The position numbers and the translations under genes are program-made. 64,000 nucleotides of DNA from contig NZ_WTVN01000001.1 of NCBI RefSeq assembly GCF_012910905.1, positions 186,001-250,000 on the forward strand, given 5' to 3'. Source of the DNA: Aromatoleum toluvorans (GTDB lineage: Bacteria; Pseudomonadota; Gammaproteobacteria; Burkholderiales; Rhodocyclaceae). This document shows, one piece after another, positions 17,701 to 25,805 of the stretch (positions are counted from its first letter, which is position 1; the number at the start of each line of letters is the position of its first letter). The notes beneath the pieces were generated by a model. That model did no database searches. It was given only the letters and a program-made list of their open reading frames with translations, and was not told where the DNA came from.

Positions 17701-20040
17701 CATGGTCTCGAAAAGAACGCGCAACACTGCAGCGCGCTCTTGCGCAGTTGCGGCCTGAAGCACCTGAGGAGCATTGGCCCATTCGTCGGCATCTGCCGCG
17801 AGGTCGCCAATATCCTGATAGGTGATGCGGACGAGCCCGAGTTGTTCGAGGTTGGGGTTGTTGAAGCGCCAGCCGCGGCGTAGGTCGAAGAAACTCCGAT
17901 AGCCCAGGATTGCCCGCATGGCATCCTTGACTTGGCGCCGGGTATTACCCTTGACATCCGGCTGCTGCATATATTCAGCGCGAACCGCCGGGTCATCACG
18001 ATCAAAGCCCAGTGCCTCGAACACGGCATTGGCCACCTCCTTCTCCGACAGGGCCTCACCGTCGCCCTTGGTGAAGGCCGCCAGCAGCGCCGCACGCGTT
18101 AGCAGGACCTGCACAAAGTCGTTGAAATGGCCTGCCTGAAGCGCCGCGTCTTGGCGGTTGTCTGAGAAGCCCAAGACCTTCTTGGCCTCGGGACCGAGGT
18201 GTTCGTCCTGCTCGTACAGGTAGCGCAGCGATGCCAAAGTCAGCATCGTAGTTGCCGAGCTCCGCCCCTCCCCGGACAGCGATGTCAGTCGCAAGGAGTC
18301 CTTCCCCGAGGTTGCGTGTGTCGTACCGCAGCCGAGGCAGAACCGGAAGCTTCCCGGAATAAACCAAGCGCGCAGCCCGCCTTCGGTTGTCGTGACTCCA
18401 TCCGGCCGCAGCCTTGCCGCTTGTGGCACGTACTTACGGTAGCTCGACTTGATGCGCCACTCGCTGTCAGCGCGCTCCTCGACCCAAGTTTCCGGGTACC
18501 GGTCAAGTTCGGCCTCGTTCCAGGTGCCTGCGGTGTCCGGCATTAGAAAGCCGAACTTCACGCCATCATCCTCGTGTTGGCGTTCGTCAATGCTCCGTCG
18601 CTCAAAGGCGCGCCCCTCCGGCCCGTCGACGTCCCAAACGGGCACATACTCCTGGCCGCAGTCACGGCAGAAATGGAGGTTGTAGAGGTGGCGACTCCGG
18701 TCGCCGGCCACGAACTGCTGACCGTCGAGGGTGATCTCGCGTTTCCCAGGGGCCTCGAGGGTTGCATAGACCTTGCCGCCACCGGAGATAAACTGGTGCA
18801 GCTTGAATGCGAACAGAGGCTTGCCGGCGTCATCCGCGACACTGTAGGCACTCAGCAGGAACCGCTCCAGGTATCCCCGGCATACTTCTTCAGGCCGCCC
18901 CGAGGTCTCAGCCAAGAGGGTCGCCGCTTGCTTCAGCGTCTTGGGTCGCGCCCGTCTCGGCTTGCCACTTTCGTAGTCCAGGCCCAGCGTGAGTTCGACC
19001 CAAACTGACACGGGGTGCGTAGCCAACTCGTCGAAGCGGAGGTCCGGTACACCTGCATCAATCGCAGCGGCCAACTTTGGGGCGACGGTCTTCAGCGTTT
19101 CCGCTGCGGGCGTCACGCGCTGCAGGGTTTCGGTGACGATGTTATGGCTGGGAATGGCGGTGCCGAAGAGCCGCGTGGCCACTTTGGCGACGGCGGCGTT
19201 GCGTTCCATCTCCGTGCCATCGGTCGCCATCGTCGCAGAGGTGCCGATGCACACCAGTTTGTCCCCGAGGGCCTCGCGAACACGGCGAACCAGCAAGGCT
19301 ACATCGGCCCCCTGGCGCCCGCGATACGTATGTAGTTCGTCCAGAACGAGGAAGCGCAGCCCTTTGGCATTGCGCATCACCGCCTTGTCGATGTCGTTCT
19401 GCCGCGTCATGAGCAGTTCGAGCATCATGAAGTTGGTCAGCAGAATATCGGGCGGATTTGCAGCCATCGCTTCGCGTTCTGCGTCATCCTCCTGGCCAGT
19501 GTAACGGCCGAAGGTGACCGGCCGCCTGCCGGGCTCGCTGCCGAGGAATTTCTTCAATTCCTCCAACTGGCTGTTCGCCAGTGCGTTCATCGGATAGATG
19601 ACGATGGCACGGGTCCGCGGCTCCGAGGCGGCCAGCTTCGCCTTCAAACAAGCATCGACGATGGGGATGAAGTATGAAAGCGACTTGCCTGAGCCGGTGC
19701 CGGTGGTCATCACATAGCTTTCACACGCTGCGGCGAGGCTGATAGCTTCTTGCTGGTGAGTGTGAAGAGGCAACGGAACGCCGACGGATGACTCACTCTT
19801 GCCCAGGCGAAAAATCTCCGCGCACTGGGGATGTAGTTGCCCGGCTTCCACGAGCTGTTGAACGGTCCCGCCCGGCTTGAAATTCGGGTTGACCTGAATG
19901 AGTGGCTCGGGCCAGTACTTTTGCGAGTCGTACGCCTTGGTGACGTACGACTGTATGTCTTCGGCCTTGATGCGCGTGAAACTGCGGGTGAACTCCGAGT
20001 ACTCGTTGACGATGTGCTGGCGGAAATCGAAGACGTTCAA
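14719..20040 (-). CDS. Giant DEAD/DEAH helicase with DUF1998 and a C-terminal Vsr/DUF559-like nuclease domain, DruE-like
   Basis: About 1,773 aa. Motifs: Walker A MTTGTGSGKS (111-120), LVLDELHTY (231-239), GTSATMA, then PTMELGVDISSLN and QRSGRAGRAGQP (motifs V-VI). The C-terminal third has a zinc-ribbon-like CPSCGYGHF...CFSCG and the DUF1998/MZB signature (ILFYEAAEGGAG, CEAGCYKCLLSYY). The last 70 residues, with LAVFIDGPHHE, a following Asp and GYLVVRFS, resemble the DUF559/Vsr endonuclease fold. Size and order match DruE of Druantia; DISARM splits comparable domains over DrmA and DrmB. The frame is open to 20271, which would overlap the AbiEii gene; I prefer the TTG at 20040, preceded by AGGGGGG. 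Confidence 0.8.
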   Translation of the reverse strand: MNVFDFRQHIVNEYSEFTRSFTRIKAEDIQSYVTKAYDSQKYWPEPLIQVNPNFKPGGTVQQLVEAGQLHPQCAEIFRLGKSESSVGVPLPLHTHQQEAISLAAACESYVMTTGTGSGKSLSYFIPIVDACLKAKLAASEPRTRAIVIYPMNALANSQLEELKKFLGSEPGRRPVTFGRYTGQEDDAEREAMAANPPDILLTNFMMLELLMTRQNDIDKAVMRNAKGLRFLVLDELHTYRGRQGADVALLVRRVREALGDKLVCIGTSATMATDGTEMERNAAVAKVATRLFGTAIPSHNIVTETLQRVTPAAETLKTVAPKLAAAIDAGVPDLRFDELATHPVSVWVELTLGLDYESGKPRRARPKTLKQAATLLAETSGRPEEVCRGYLERFLLSAYSVADDAGKPLFAFKLHQFISGGGKVYATLEAPGKREITLDGQQFVAGDRSRHLYNLHFCRDCGQEYVPVWDVDGPEGRAFERRSIDERQHEDDGVKFGFLMPDTAGTWNEAELDRYPETWVEERADSEWRIKSSYRKYVPQAARLRPDGVTTTEGGLRAWFIPGSFRFCLGCGTTHATSGKDSLRLTSLSGEGRSSATTMLTLASLRYLYEQDEHLGPEAKKVLGFSDNRQDAALQAGHFNDFVQVLLTRAALLAAFTKGDGEALSEKEVANAVFEALGFDRDDPAVRAEYMQQPDVKGNTRRQVKDAMRAILGYRSFFDLRRGWRFNNPNLEQLGLVRITYQDIGDLAADADEWANAPQVLQAATAQERAAVLRVLFETMRQGLCIATRYLDRTELDQLRTQSYANLREPWGFTEDERPVPARWFVTRRPKEEVGPRGRKLNLDDFLVIGSSRSRIGRELKKPSTWGGGNPYVGQIKDDTYPNVIDALLKAAESYGLVRQEETDVGVTGWQLNGAALLWTPGDGVSPKQSNDNRFFRNLYRNIAGMLAKPEHQLFDFEAREHTAQVEQEDRLEREARFRFTDKDRKEWRDKKGSELEWLPVLFCSPTMELGVDISSLNTVYMRNVPPTPANYAQRSGRAGRAGQPALAITYCASQSPHDQYYFRDPVRMVHGQVNPPTLDLANRELVQSHMHAIWLAETGKKLDSSIRGLLDMNHPEALPILEELAADLDKPEAKKRAHQRGLAVLAMLKDELTPQRAPWFSEAWPETVFQRAYKELDEALKRWRDLYRATARQIELNFKIENNPAASERERREAQQRHNEARKQRDLLLAGESAFNSDFYTYRYLASQGFLPGYNFPRLPLLAYIPARRGNIGRESFLSRPRFLALGEFGPYSLIYHEGSQYRVTKALLTITSQDQVTEGARLATEVARLCPSCGYGHFRSQRDADRCFSCGASLAAAEEVKHLYRIENVSTKRAERITANEEERVRQGYEMQTTLQFAESDGRLQKVTTEVLDAQGPLLELQYGPAATVWRMNFGWRRRKDKKVLGFMMNPVTGHWVGGVDDAGEDNGDDTPPDKTPPQRIVPYVEDRRNILIIRPHHGLGELSAPTLTTLQYALKRGIESVYQLEESELMAEPLPTRDNRQSILFYEAAEGGAGVLTRLATEPSALAAVAAEALEIMHFKLPAEGQPWVKAALDEELDDDNQPICEAGCYKCLLSYYNQPDHPLIDRQDEEAGGLVLEMLCRLTQSEAELGTHGRAPEQHSAELARTAGSSLEQAWLAYVEQHGHRKPDRGQHTIASAQTSADFFYDEYQLAVFIDGPHHEAAGQNAKDEAITRRLEEQGYLVVRFSRITSEWPAVFAAHADLFGASKNE

Positions 20041-20101
20041 GCGTAGCCCCCCTGCGTCTTTTTGGGTCGTAGGCGCATCGGAGCATGACCTCGTACGATC
20101 A

Positions 20102-21529
20102 TCATTGGTACCTGGTCCCCACCAGCCAACCCGTTCTTCCTGAACATGGCCATCCCTGCTCGGTCTTGTGCGGCCGAAGCGTCGAGTCGGACGTCTTGCG
20201 CTCGAACTTGCGACCGCACACCCCACACTGATAAATGAACGTCGGTCCATGCGCCTGGAAGGCGGACGCACGGGCAGAGGATCGAATCGGCTGCGTGCGA
20301 CGGATTACGCTGCTGCCTGCACTCCGTGCGGCTGGCTGAATCGGTCCCGTCTCGGTCGGAGTAAGTTCGACGGCGTAACGCGGCGTGAAGGCCTGCGATG
20401 TCGCCTGCGCGCTCTCGATGCGGTCGAGCCGGTAGCTGCGCGGCTCGCCGGTATCGGTCTTGATCGCGTACAGCAGGATGTCGCCGACTTGCGTGCGCCG
20501 CAAGGAATACGGCTCGATGCGGCGAATGCTGCGTTGGTAGCCGAGATCGACGCAAAGATGATTGGAAGCAGCGAAGCGGATGATCTCGAGATACGACGAT
20601 CCGGCTAGACCCTGGCGCCGTAGCGTTCCGACGGCCGGCCTGAACACGATCTCTTCGGCCGCGATCGGCGCGGTCGAGGGTTCGGCCGTTGGTGCACCAC
20701 CCTGCAGCCAATCGAAGAACTCCGGCAGCGCGGCCCAGTAGCTTTCGAATGGCGGCAGCATCGGCAGTTGATGCCCAAGCATTGCCTGCCAGTCGCCACG
20801 CAGTTCGTCAGTGGCGCCGGCCAGACTCGCGAAGGTCGGTACCTCGATGCGCTTGAACGCGCACTTGCTTCTCAGGACATTGAGGACGGCATGCGCCGCC
20901 GGCCGGAACTCGCCATTTCGGAACAGGTTGATCACGTCGTATAGGTCGCGCGGCCGGCTGCGCTCCGCGAGGGCGCGCACTTTCTCGGCGAAGACTTCCT
21001 CATACGCGTAGCAGCGCGCCGTGATGCCGCCTTTGGGCATATCGCTGTAGGGGTGCCCTACTTGACGCTCGACCGGCGGCAGCACGAGCACCTCGTCGAC
21101 CGTCAGGTCCAGCTTGACTCGAGCAGGGTCGCTCGAACGGCGGAGTGGCCCGCGATAGTAGATGCGGCCTTCGCAGCTCAGTCCGTTGCGCTTGTTGCGG
21201 TAGACGTCAAAACGCAGCCGGTCCACGGAAATCTCAAGGCCGATCTCGTCGTACAGAGCTTCGGCGACTTGGGTGAAAGCGCCCCTGAGGAAGCCGTCGT
21301 TCATCTGCGCTTCCGCAGCGATCGTGAAATCCAGGTCTTCCGAGAACCGGTAAGTCTCGAAATAGCACTTCTTCAGGCACGTCCCACCCTTGAAGGTCCA
21401 GGCGCCGGCCAGTTCCTCGTTACGGTAGATGCCGGCCAGGAGCCAAGCGAGGACGTAGTCCTTCTCGACGACCTCGGGCGCGAGCGAGAGATCGGTGGCG
21501 ACTTCGAGGATCTCCGACCGATCAATCAT
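20102..21529 (-). CDS. AbiEii/AbiGii-family nucleotidyltransferase toxin with WYL-like and zinc-finger-like C-terminal extensions
   Basis: A 475-aa protein. The N-terminal half is a nucleotidyltransferase of the AbiEii type: FKGGTCLKK (47-55) and SEDLDF (63-68) supply the GG and Asp-x-Asp-like active site, and RPRDLYD (192-198) is the usual later block. AbiEii toxins are thought to modify RNA or nucleotides and block growth during infection. Residues 310-390 (IIRFAASNHLCVDLGY, RRIEPYSLRR, SYRLDRIES, FTPRYAVEL) look like a WYL ligand-sensing domain, and 435-462 (CGVC, then H454, C462) like a small zinc site. The start overlaps the antitoxin stop by 8 nt. The helicase gene follows 61 bp later on the same strand. 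Confidence 0.85.
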   Translation of the reverse strand: MIDRSEILEVATDLSLAPEVVEKDYVLAWLLAGIYRNEELAGAWTFKGGTCLKKCYFETYRFSEDLDFTIAAEAQMNDGFLRGAFTQVAEALYDEIGLEISVDRLRFDVYRNKRNGLSCEGRIYYRGPLRRSSDPARVKLDLTVDEVLVLPPVERQVGHPYSDMPKGGITARCYAYEEVFAEKVRALAERSRPRDLYDVINLFRNGEFRPAAHAVLNVLRSKCAFKRIEVPTFASLAGATDELRGDWQAMLGHQLPMLPPFESYWAALPEFFDWLQGGAPTAEPSTAPIAAEEIVFRPAVGTLRRQGLAGSSYLEIIRFAASNHLCVDLGYQRSIRRIEPYSLRRTQVGDILLYAIKTDTGEPRSYRLDRIESAQATSQAFTPRYAVELTPTETGPIQPAARSAGSSVIRRTQPIRSSARASAFQAHGPTFIYQCGVCGRKFERKTSDSTLRPHKTEQGWPCSGRTGWLVGTRYQ

Positions 21530-22319
21530 CGGCGGCCTCCTGTTTCCAGCTTTCCGGAACCCATAGCCGCCACCGGCGGATCAGGCGCGGGCAAGGCAGC
21601 GCGGGATCGAGTTTCGCGTTCCCCATGGTGAGCCGCTCGGCGCAAGCTGCGATCAGCGCATTCGGCGCGCTGGCACGCTCCGCGAGGAAACCCAGGCGCT
21701 TGAACACCGCGCCGTTGCCGATTCTTTCGGCATAGCCAACAAGCGTTTCCGGCGACGCATCGGGTCGCTTCAGATAGCTTTGAAGGCAGTCGACGACGTG
21801 GCGGACACCTCCGCCCGATGCCGGGTCGTCGAGCATGTCGATGACGGTCCTGTGCGGATCGGACACCTGAAGCTTCGTGCGCCCGCGCCAGAGGACGCGT
21901 GTGCCGAATAACTTGTCCTTGGCCACATGCCGGAGGACGAATGTCGTGCCATGGACAATGTGCGTCTTCCGGCGGACGGGCTGGGCCGTGCAGACAAAGA
22001 CGCTGCGAAACAGTTGCTCGGTCAGGTCCCAGTGATGTGCGGCGCTGGCGCCGCCGACATAGGCGGTACCGAACAACTCCGGAATCAGTGTCCACGGGTC
22101 TTCGATAACCTGATCACCGGGCGTGGAAGCGAGCGGTACGGGGGCATACAAGCCGCGCTGAACGCGCGCAATCCAGCCCTGCCGCTGCCAGCGCGCGAGG
22201 ACCTTTGCCGCGGCGCTGCGGCCGACCCCGAGAGCCTGCGCGGCATCGTCGACGGTAATCAATGTCCGCCCCCCTCGTAGCACGGCAGACAGACGGCGGC
22301 GTCCTTCAGTCTTCAGCAT
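21522..22319 (-). CDS. AbiEi-family antitoxin (type IV TA)
   Basis: A 265-aa protein with an N-terminal winged helix (ITVDDAAQALGVGRSAAAKVLARWQ, quoted here only as the region at about 22-46) followed by RGLYAPVPL, the start of the AbiEi core, and TAYVGGASAAHHW. AbiEi proteins repress their own operon through this winged helix and neutralise AbiEii without binding it stably. The 8-nt overlap with the toxin gene (21522-21529) points to translational coupling. Length agrees with the family. The Shine-Dalgarno before the ATG at 22319 is weak, so an alternative start is possible. Confidence 0.87.
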   Translation of the reverse strand: MLKTEGRRRLSAVLRGGRTLITVDDAAQALGVGRSAAAKVLARWQRQGWIARVQRGLYAPVPLASTPGDQVIEDPWTLIPELFGTAYVGGASAAHHWDLTEQLFRSVFVCTAQPVRRKTHIVHGTTFVLRHVAKDKLFGTRVLWRGRTKLQVSDPHRTVIDMLDDPASGGGVRHVVDCLQSYLKRPDASPETLVGYAERIGNGAVFKRLGFLAERASAPNALIAACAERLTMGNAKLDPALPCPRLIRRWRLWVPESWKQEAADD

Positions 22320-22387
22320 ACTGGAGCCTGAGTTGGTCTAACGTGGCCGCTCTAAGTCCCGCTTCACGGTGCTTCATGGAGCAGCAA

Positions 22388-22407
22388 TGTACCAGACAGC
22401 CGGTACA
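22388..22407. promoter_or_regulatory. Inverted repeat upstream of abiEi, candidate operator
   Basis: TGTACC (22388-22393) and GGTACA (22402-22407) form a perfect 6-bp inverted repeat, 69 bp upstream of the antitoxin start. AbiEi antitoxins are known to bind inverted repeats in their own promoter. The assignment is by position only. Confidence 0.4.
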
Positions 22408-23118
22408 ATGAAAAGCCTGTTGTTCGCTTCATGTGGGCATTGACGAAGTCAGGCTATACCATGACTGCCAACTGGCCGAGCACCCAATACCCCATCCATT
22501 TACGCCCATTTAGCTCTTATACCCACCGTTCAAAGTCTCGTTCTGCAAACGTCTGTATTGGTGGAGTGCCATCCTCGGGGCCAAAGAAGGCAGTCGCTCA
22601 GGCTGATTTCCTCGCCAGTGTCGGCTGAGGGTTACTCTCCAACCGATCGTGGCTCATGACGCCATTGGCCGCTTGCCGATCAGCACTCGTCGACCACTAC
22701 ATCGCCGAATGTCAGCTGCAAGAATGTAACATGACGTCCAACATAGCCTGTTGCAGCTGCCAGCACCAGCATGTCATGGTCGGCTGCAGCCGAACACCAC
22801 TCCGCCGTGCGCGGCGGCATACCGTTAGACCTGCGGTGCTAGACGGCCGCGCGCTGTTAAAGGCAAGTGTCGTAAGAGGCCGTTTGTCGGGCTGAGTCAC
22901 CATCAGGGCCTCCCGCCTGATCGTACGGACCGTGGGCATCTTCCTTCCAGCCCACTTCCCGACGACCCCGCCCGTCGAGATAGTGATCTTTCCCGCAAAG
23001 AGTGCCGACGGCGCACCCAGCCGTGCAGCGACGATTCCATGCCATATGATGCGATCGGCGATTCAGCGCCGACGACTAGAACAGTTACCGGTGCCATTCC
23101 CACGACGAAAATCGCTCG
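22408..23118. other. Gap of about 700 bp with no recognisable gene
   Basis: Short open frames on both strands have no recognisable protein features or good ribosome sites. The gap separates the left defence block from the KorA-like gene and is a reasonable place for a junction between cargo and element backbone, but I see no att-like repeat. Confidence 0.5.
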
Positions 23119-23352
23119 ATGACACCAGAACAATTCGAAGCAATTGCCAAGCTCATCCGCGCGCGAGAGGGGTCTGCCCAATCCGCGGCGCGGCTCGTGC
23201 TCATAGAAGGCAAGAGGGTAAAGGCCGCCGCTGAAGCCTGCGCGGTGACGAGCCAGTCCGTCAGCAAGGCCGTGCGCCGCTTCCGGGACACGCACGCCCT
23301 ACTCTGCACGGCTTACCCACCACAAGCAGAGAAATCCGAACGTGAAGCGTGA
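23119..23352 (+). CDS. KorA/TrfB-like transcriptional repressor
   Basis: A 77-aa protein starting MTPEQFEAIAKLI, with a helix-turn-helix at about residues 33-55 (KAAAEACAVTSQSVSKAVRR). Composition and layout match the TrfB-related DNA-binding proteins, of which KorA of IncP plasmids is the best known; KorA represses replication, partition and maintenance operons. Here it lies upstream of, and converges on, the accessory operon of the element. It could regulate the divergent region at 22408-23118 or the par and rep promoters. The ribosome site before the ATG is poor. Confidence 0.7.
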   Translation: MTPEQFEAIAKLIRAREGSAQSAARLVLIEGKRVKAAAEACAVTSQSVSKAVRRFRDTHALLCTAYPPQAEKSEREA

Positions 23353-23356
23353 ATAC

Positions 23357-23386
23357 CTGCGGGGGCAGCGTGAGCTGCCCCCGCAG
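23357..23386. terminator. Strong hairpin between convergent genes
   Basis: CTGCGGGGGCAGC and GCTGCCCCCGCAG are perfect 13-bp arms around a GTGA loop, between the KorA-like stop and the helicase stop. There is no T-run on either side, so this is a stem-stabilised or bidirectional terminator by position rather than a textbook one. Confidence 0.55.
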
Positions 23387-23405
23387 AGATGCCCCGGATG
23401 GGACG

Positions 23406-25694
23406 TCAGGCGATCAACTTCTTTGCCAGCGCGACCTCGATGCTGTCGCCCGACTGATTGAGGACGTCCAGTCCGGTGTCGGGCATGTCGCCCGACGTCG
23501 ATTGCGCGACGGCGATCTTTTGGGCCATGAGCGCGAGGCAGACCATCTGGGCGGTGTCCGCGTACCCGAAGAAATGCACATCCACCGGATGCCTCTGCCC
23601 GATTCGCCAAGAGCGTCGGGAGGCCTGCTGAAGGGTGTAGACGTTGTAGCCCGACTGCATGTAAGCGATCGTCGGAAAATCCAGAAGATCCAGGCCGGTC
23701 TTAACCAATTCCGGGTTGGTGATGAGCACATCGATACCGCGCTCCACCTGATCCGCGACCCAGTCTTCCCGCTTCGCCGCATCCACGCTCGCGCGCAACA
23801 CGGCCACCGTGAACCCCTGCTGCTCGAGTTGGGCGCGGAGCCGCGTCGTCGTATCCCGCGTCCCGGTGTAAATGGAGTACACGAGCACTTTGCGGCCCCT
23901 GCCCTTCTCCCGCTGGCAGAGGTCAATCAGCGCCCGCTCCTTCGGGCTCACCTCGCCATCGCCGAAAATGGCTCGCTGGAACGCAAGTTGTGCCCGGCTT
24001 CGAGGATGCCTCACGAGCTCGTCCCGGAAACAACAATCAGGCCACGCCAGCAGTACCTGCAGGACCACGCCCAATAAGGTTGCATCGCCACAGCGCAGCG
24101 CCTGAACCAACTCGGCCCGGAGCACGCTCGCGAGCTTCGTATACGCCTCGCATTGCGCATCAGTCATGTCGACGGACTCGAAAACCTCCCGATATTCCGG
24201 TAGCACATTTCCACCAATGTCCTTCAGCTTCAGGAACACCGTGCAGGGCAAGACGTAGCGAATGATGCCCTTCGGCCCGAACCCCGGTGCCTTCGCAGTA
24301 CGATGACTGATCGTCTTGCCCTTGGCGGTGCGGTGGGCATGCGCCCCCACTTCGCGGTAGATGTCCTTGACGACACCATGATCCCGCATGAACGCCATCG
24401 CGGCGGGCCCTAGGCTGCCCCGGACGTTCGTGCGATAACCGTCATCGATCATCGCCCGAGGATTCAGGCGCCATAGCAGGTAGAAGAGATCGTCCGCGTA
24501 GCCGCCCATGAGCGTCCCGGTCAGCAGCAAGATCTTCGTGCACTTGCTGGCCAGAACCGCCATGGCCTGGCCCTGCGCGCTGCCGGCGTTCTTGTACTCG
24601 TGCCCTTCGTCCACCACCAGGAAGCCGAAGTAGCATTGCGGCAGGTAGCGTTTGATGAACTCGGTCGCCTGATAGTCGCCCTGCCCGAAGCTGAACTCCA
24701 TCGCGGCCATCGCGCGCTCCATTCGCGAAGCCTGCCGGTCGGAGAACACCAGATCACCCTCCTCGTCCATCAAGTTGATGAACTCGTAGAGGTTGTCCGT
24801 CAGCATGGCGCCGAGCATCTCTTCGCCGAATCGGCTCACGAGACGCTCGGCGGTCTTCGCTCCGATGGTGGGGAGTTGCTGGAGCGCATCGACCACCAGC
24901 TCGCGCTGCGTCCGCTGTGGCTTACCCTTTCGGGTCAGGGTCCACAACCGGGCGCCGCAGCGGCTGCAGGCGCAGCGATTTTCATCGAGCACCTGTCGCG
25001 CGCGGGGCACCGACAAGGGGATGTCGGTCCCGTCCTCGGCCTTGTTGGTCAGCCATTCCCCGCAGTCGGGGCAGCTCGCGTAGGCGTCGATATGGCGTGC
25101 GCCGAATTCGTCGTGATAGACCGTCTTGCGGACGACGAACGCGGGTCGCCAGTGAAAGCCCATGCGCATACGCGCGCGCCCCAGCACGAAGAATTCCGGC
25201 ACAGTGGGCGCCGCGCGCATGGCACGCAGGGCGAGCAGCTTCTGCAGGGTATCGGGCCCGTTGAGGATCCACACGCGGGCGTCCGGCGTTGTCGTCTTGA
25301 TCTCCCGGCGCCACTTATAGACTAGGTGAGGCGGCGAGAGCACGAGGGTGCGGTGGTAGCCGGCGTCGTGCATCACCGCACCGGCGGCGATCGCCATGAT
25401 CGTCTTGCCGGTACCCATCTCGGCGTTGAGGACGACGGCGGGTTCGCCGGCGTCGAGCAGGAGGCAGGTCAAGGCCTGAACGGCTTCACGTTGGGCCGGA
25501 AACGGCCGGCGAGCGAGGCGATCCATCAGGACATCCCGATGAGGATCGGGCTTGCCGTCGTAGATCGGCGGGTTTTGCCGACGGACGGCCGCGAGGAGGC
25601 TGTCGCCGAATTCGTCGACGAAATCGGACAGCGCGAGGTTTGCGGGCTCCGGGGGGGTGGCGGCCGGAGCGAGTTGAGCCTGGGCAAGATGCAT
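23406..25694 (-). CDS. SNF2-type DEAD/DEAH helicase of the conjugative element
   Basis: A 762-aa protein with Walker A AEMGTGKT (91-98), LVVDEGHEYKN (about 355), LLTGTLMGGY and the C-terminal QASRRSWRIGQRHPVD (motif VI). A pair of CxxC sites (CPDCGEW, then CACSRCG; about 205-255) forms a likely zinc-ribbon insert between the motifs. Helicases of this kind accompany the DUF6094-like and DUF3275 genes in many ICEs; their task is not established. It is the last gene of a long minus-strand set. Its AGGAG is inside a perfect 7-bp hairpin just before the ATG. It is distinct from the DrmD-like helicase of the defence block. Confidence 0.82.
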   Translation of the reverse strand: MHLAQAQLAPAATPPEPANLALSDFVDEFGDSLLAAVRRQNPPIYDGKPDPHRDVLMDRLARRPFPAQREAVQALTCLLLDAGEPAVVLNAEMGTGKTIMAIAAGAVMHDAGYHRTLVLSPPHLVYKWRREIKTTTPDARVWILNGPDTLQKLLALRAMRAAPTVPEFFVLGRARMRMGFHWRPAFVVRKTVYHDEFGARHIDAYASCPDCGEWLTNKAEDGTDIPLSVPRARQVLDENRCACSRCGARLWTLTRKGKPQRTQRELVVDALQQLPTIGAKTAERLVSRFGEEMLGAMLTDNLYEFINLMDEEGDLVFSDRQASRMERAMAAMEFSFGQGDYQATEFIKRYLPQCYFGFLVVDEGHEYKNAGSAQGQAMAVLASKCTKILLLTGTLMGGYADDLFYLLWRLNPRAMIDDGYRTNVRGSLGPAAMAFMRDHGVVKDIYREVGAHAHRTAKGKTISHRTAKAPGFGPKGIIRYVLPCTVFLKLKDIGGNVLPEYREVFESVDMTDAQCEAYTKLASVLRAELVQALRCGDATLLGVVLQVLLAWPDCCFRDELVRHPRSRAQLAFQRAIFGDGEVSPKERALIDLCQREKGRGRKVLVYSIYTGTRDTTTRLRAQLEQQGFTVAVLRASVDAAKREDWVADQVERGIDVLITNPELVKTGLDLLDFPTIAYMQSGYNVYTLQQASRRSWRIGQRHPVDVHFFGYADTAQMVCLALMAQKIAVAQSTSGDMPDTGLDVLNQSGDSIEVALAKKLIA

Positions 25695-25697
25695 GAA

Positions 25698-25722
25698 GGT
25701 CTCCTGGAAAACGGCGGAGACC
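25698..25722 (-). promoter_or_regulatory. Hairpin sequestering the helicase ribosome-binding site
   Basis: On the minus strand GGTCTCC pairs perfectly with GGAGACC over an 11-nt loop. The second arm is the Shine-Dalgarno, 3 nt from the ATG at 25694. Translation should need this stem opened. Confidence 0.6.
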
Positions 25723-25805
25723 CAACCCCGCGGGTTTGTGTCCCCGCCTGGGTTGATGACAGCACGTTGGAATGGCTGAAGCTGTGCCAGCCACGAAGCA
25801 CTCGG

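Noticed and set aside
6868-20040. Classical DISARM class 1 or BREX system
   Set aside because: DrmD-like and DrmMI-like genes are present, but there are no separate DrmA/DrmB and no DrmC PLD gene; there is no PglZ, BrxC or BrxL. A hybrid description fits better.
14719-20271. Start of the giant helicase at 20271
   Set aside because: The first 77 codons lie inside the AbiEii gene in another frame and are Arg/Ser-rich; TTG 20040 with AGGGGGG upstream is more credible.
22408-23118. Small genes at 22431-22628 and 22656-22895
   Set aside because: No ribosome site, no recognised features and ordinary chance-frame composition.
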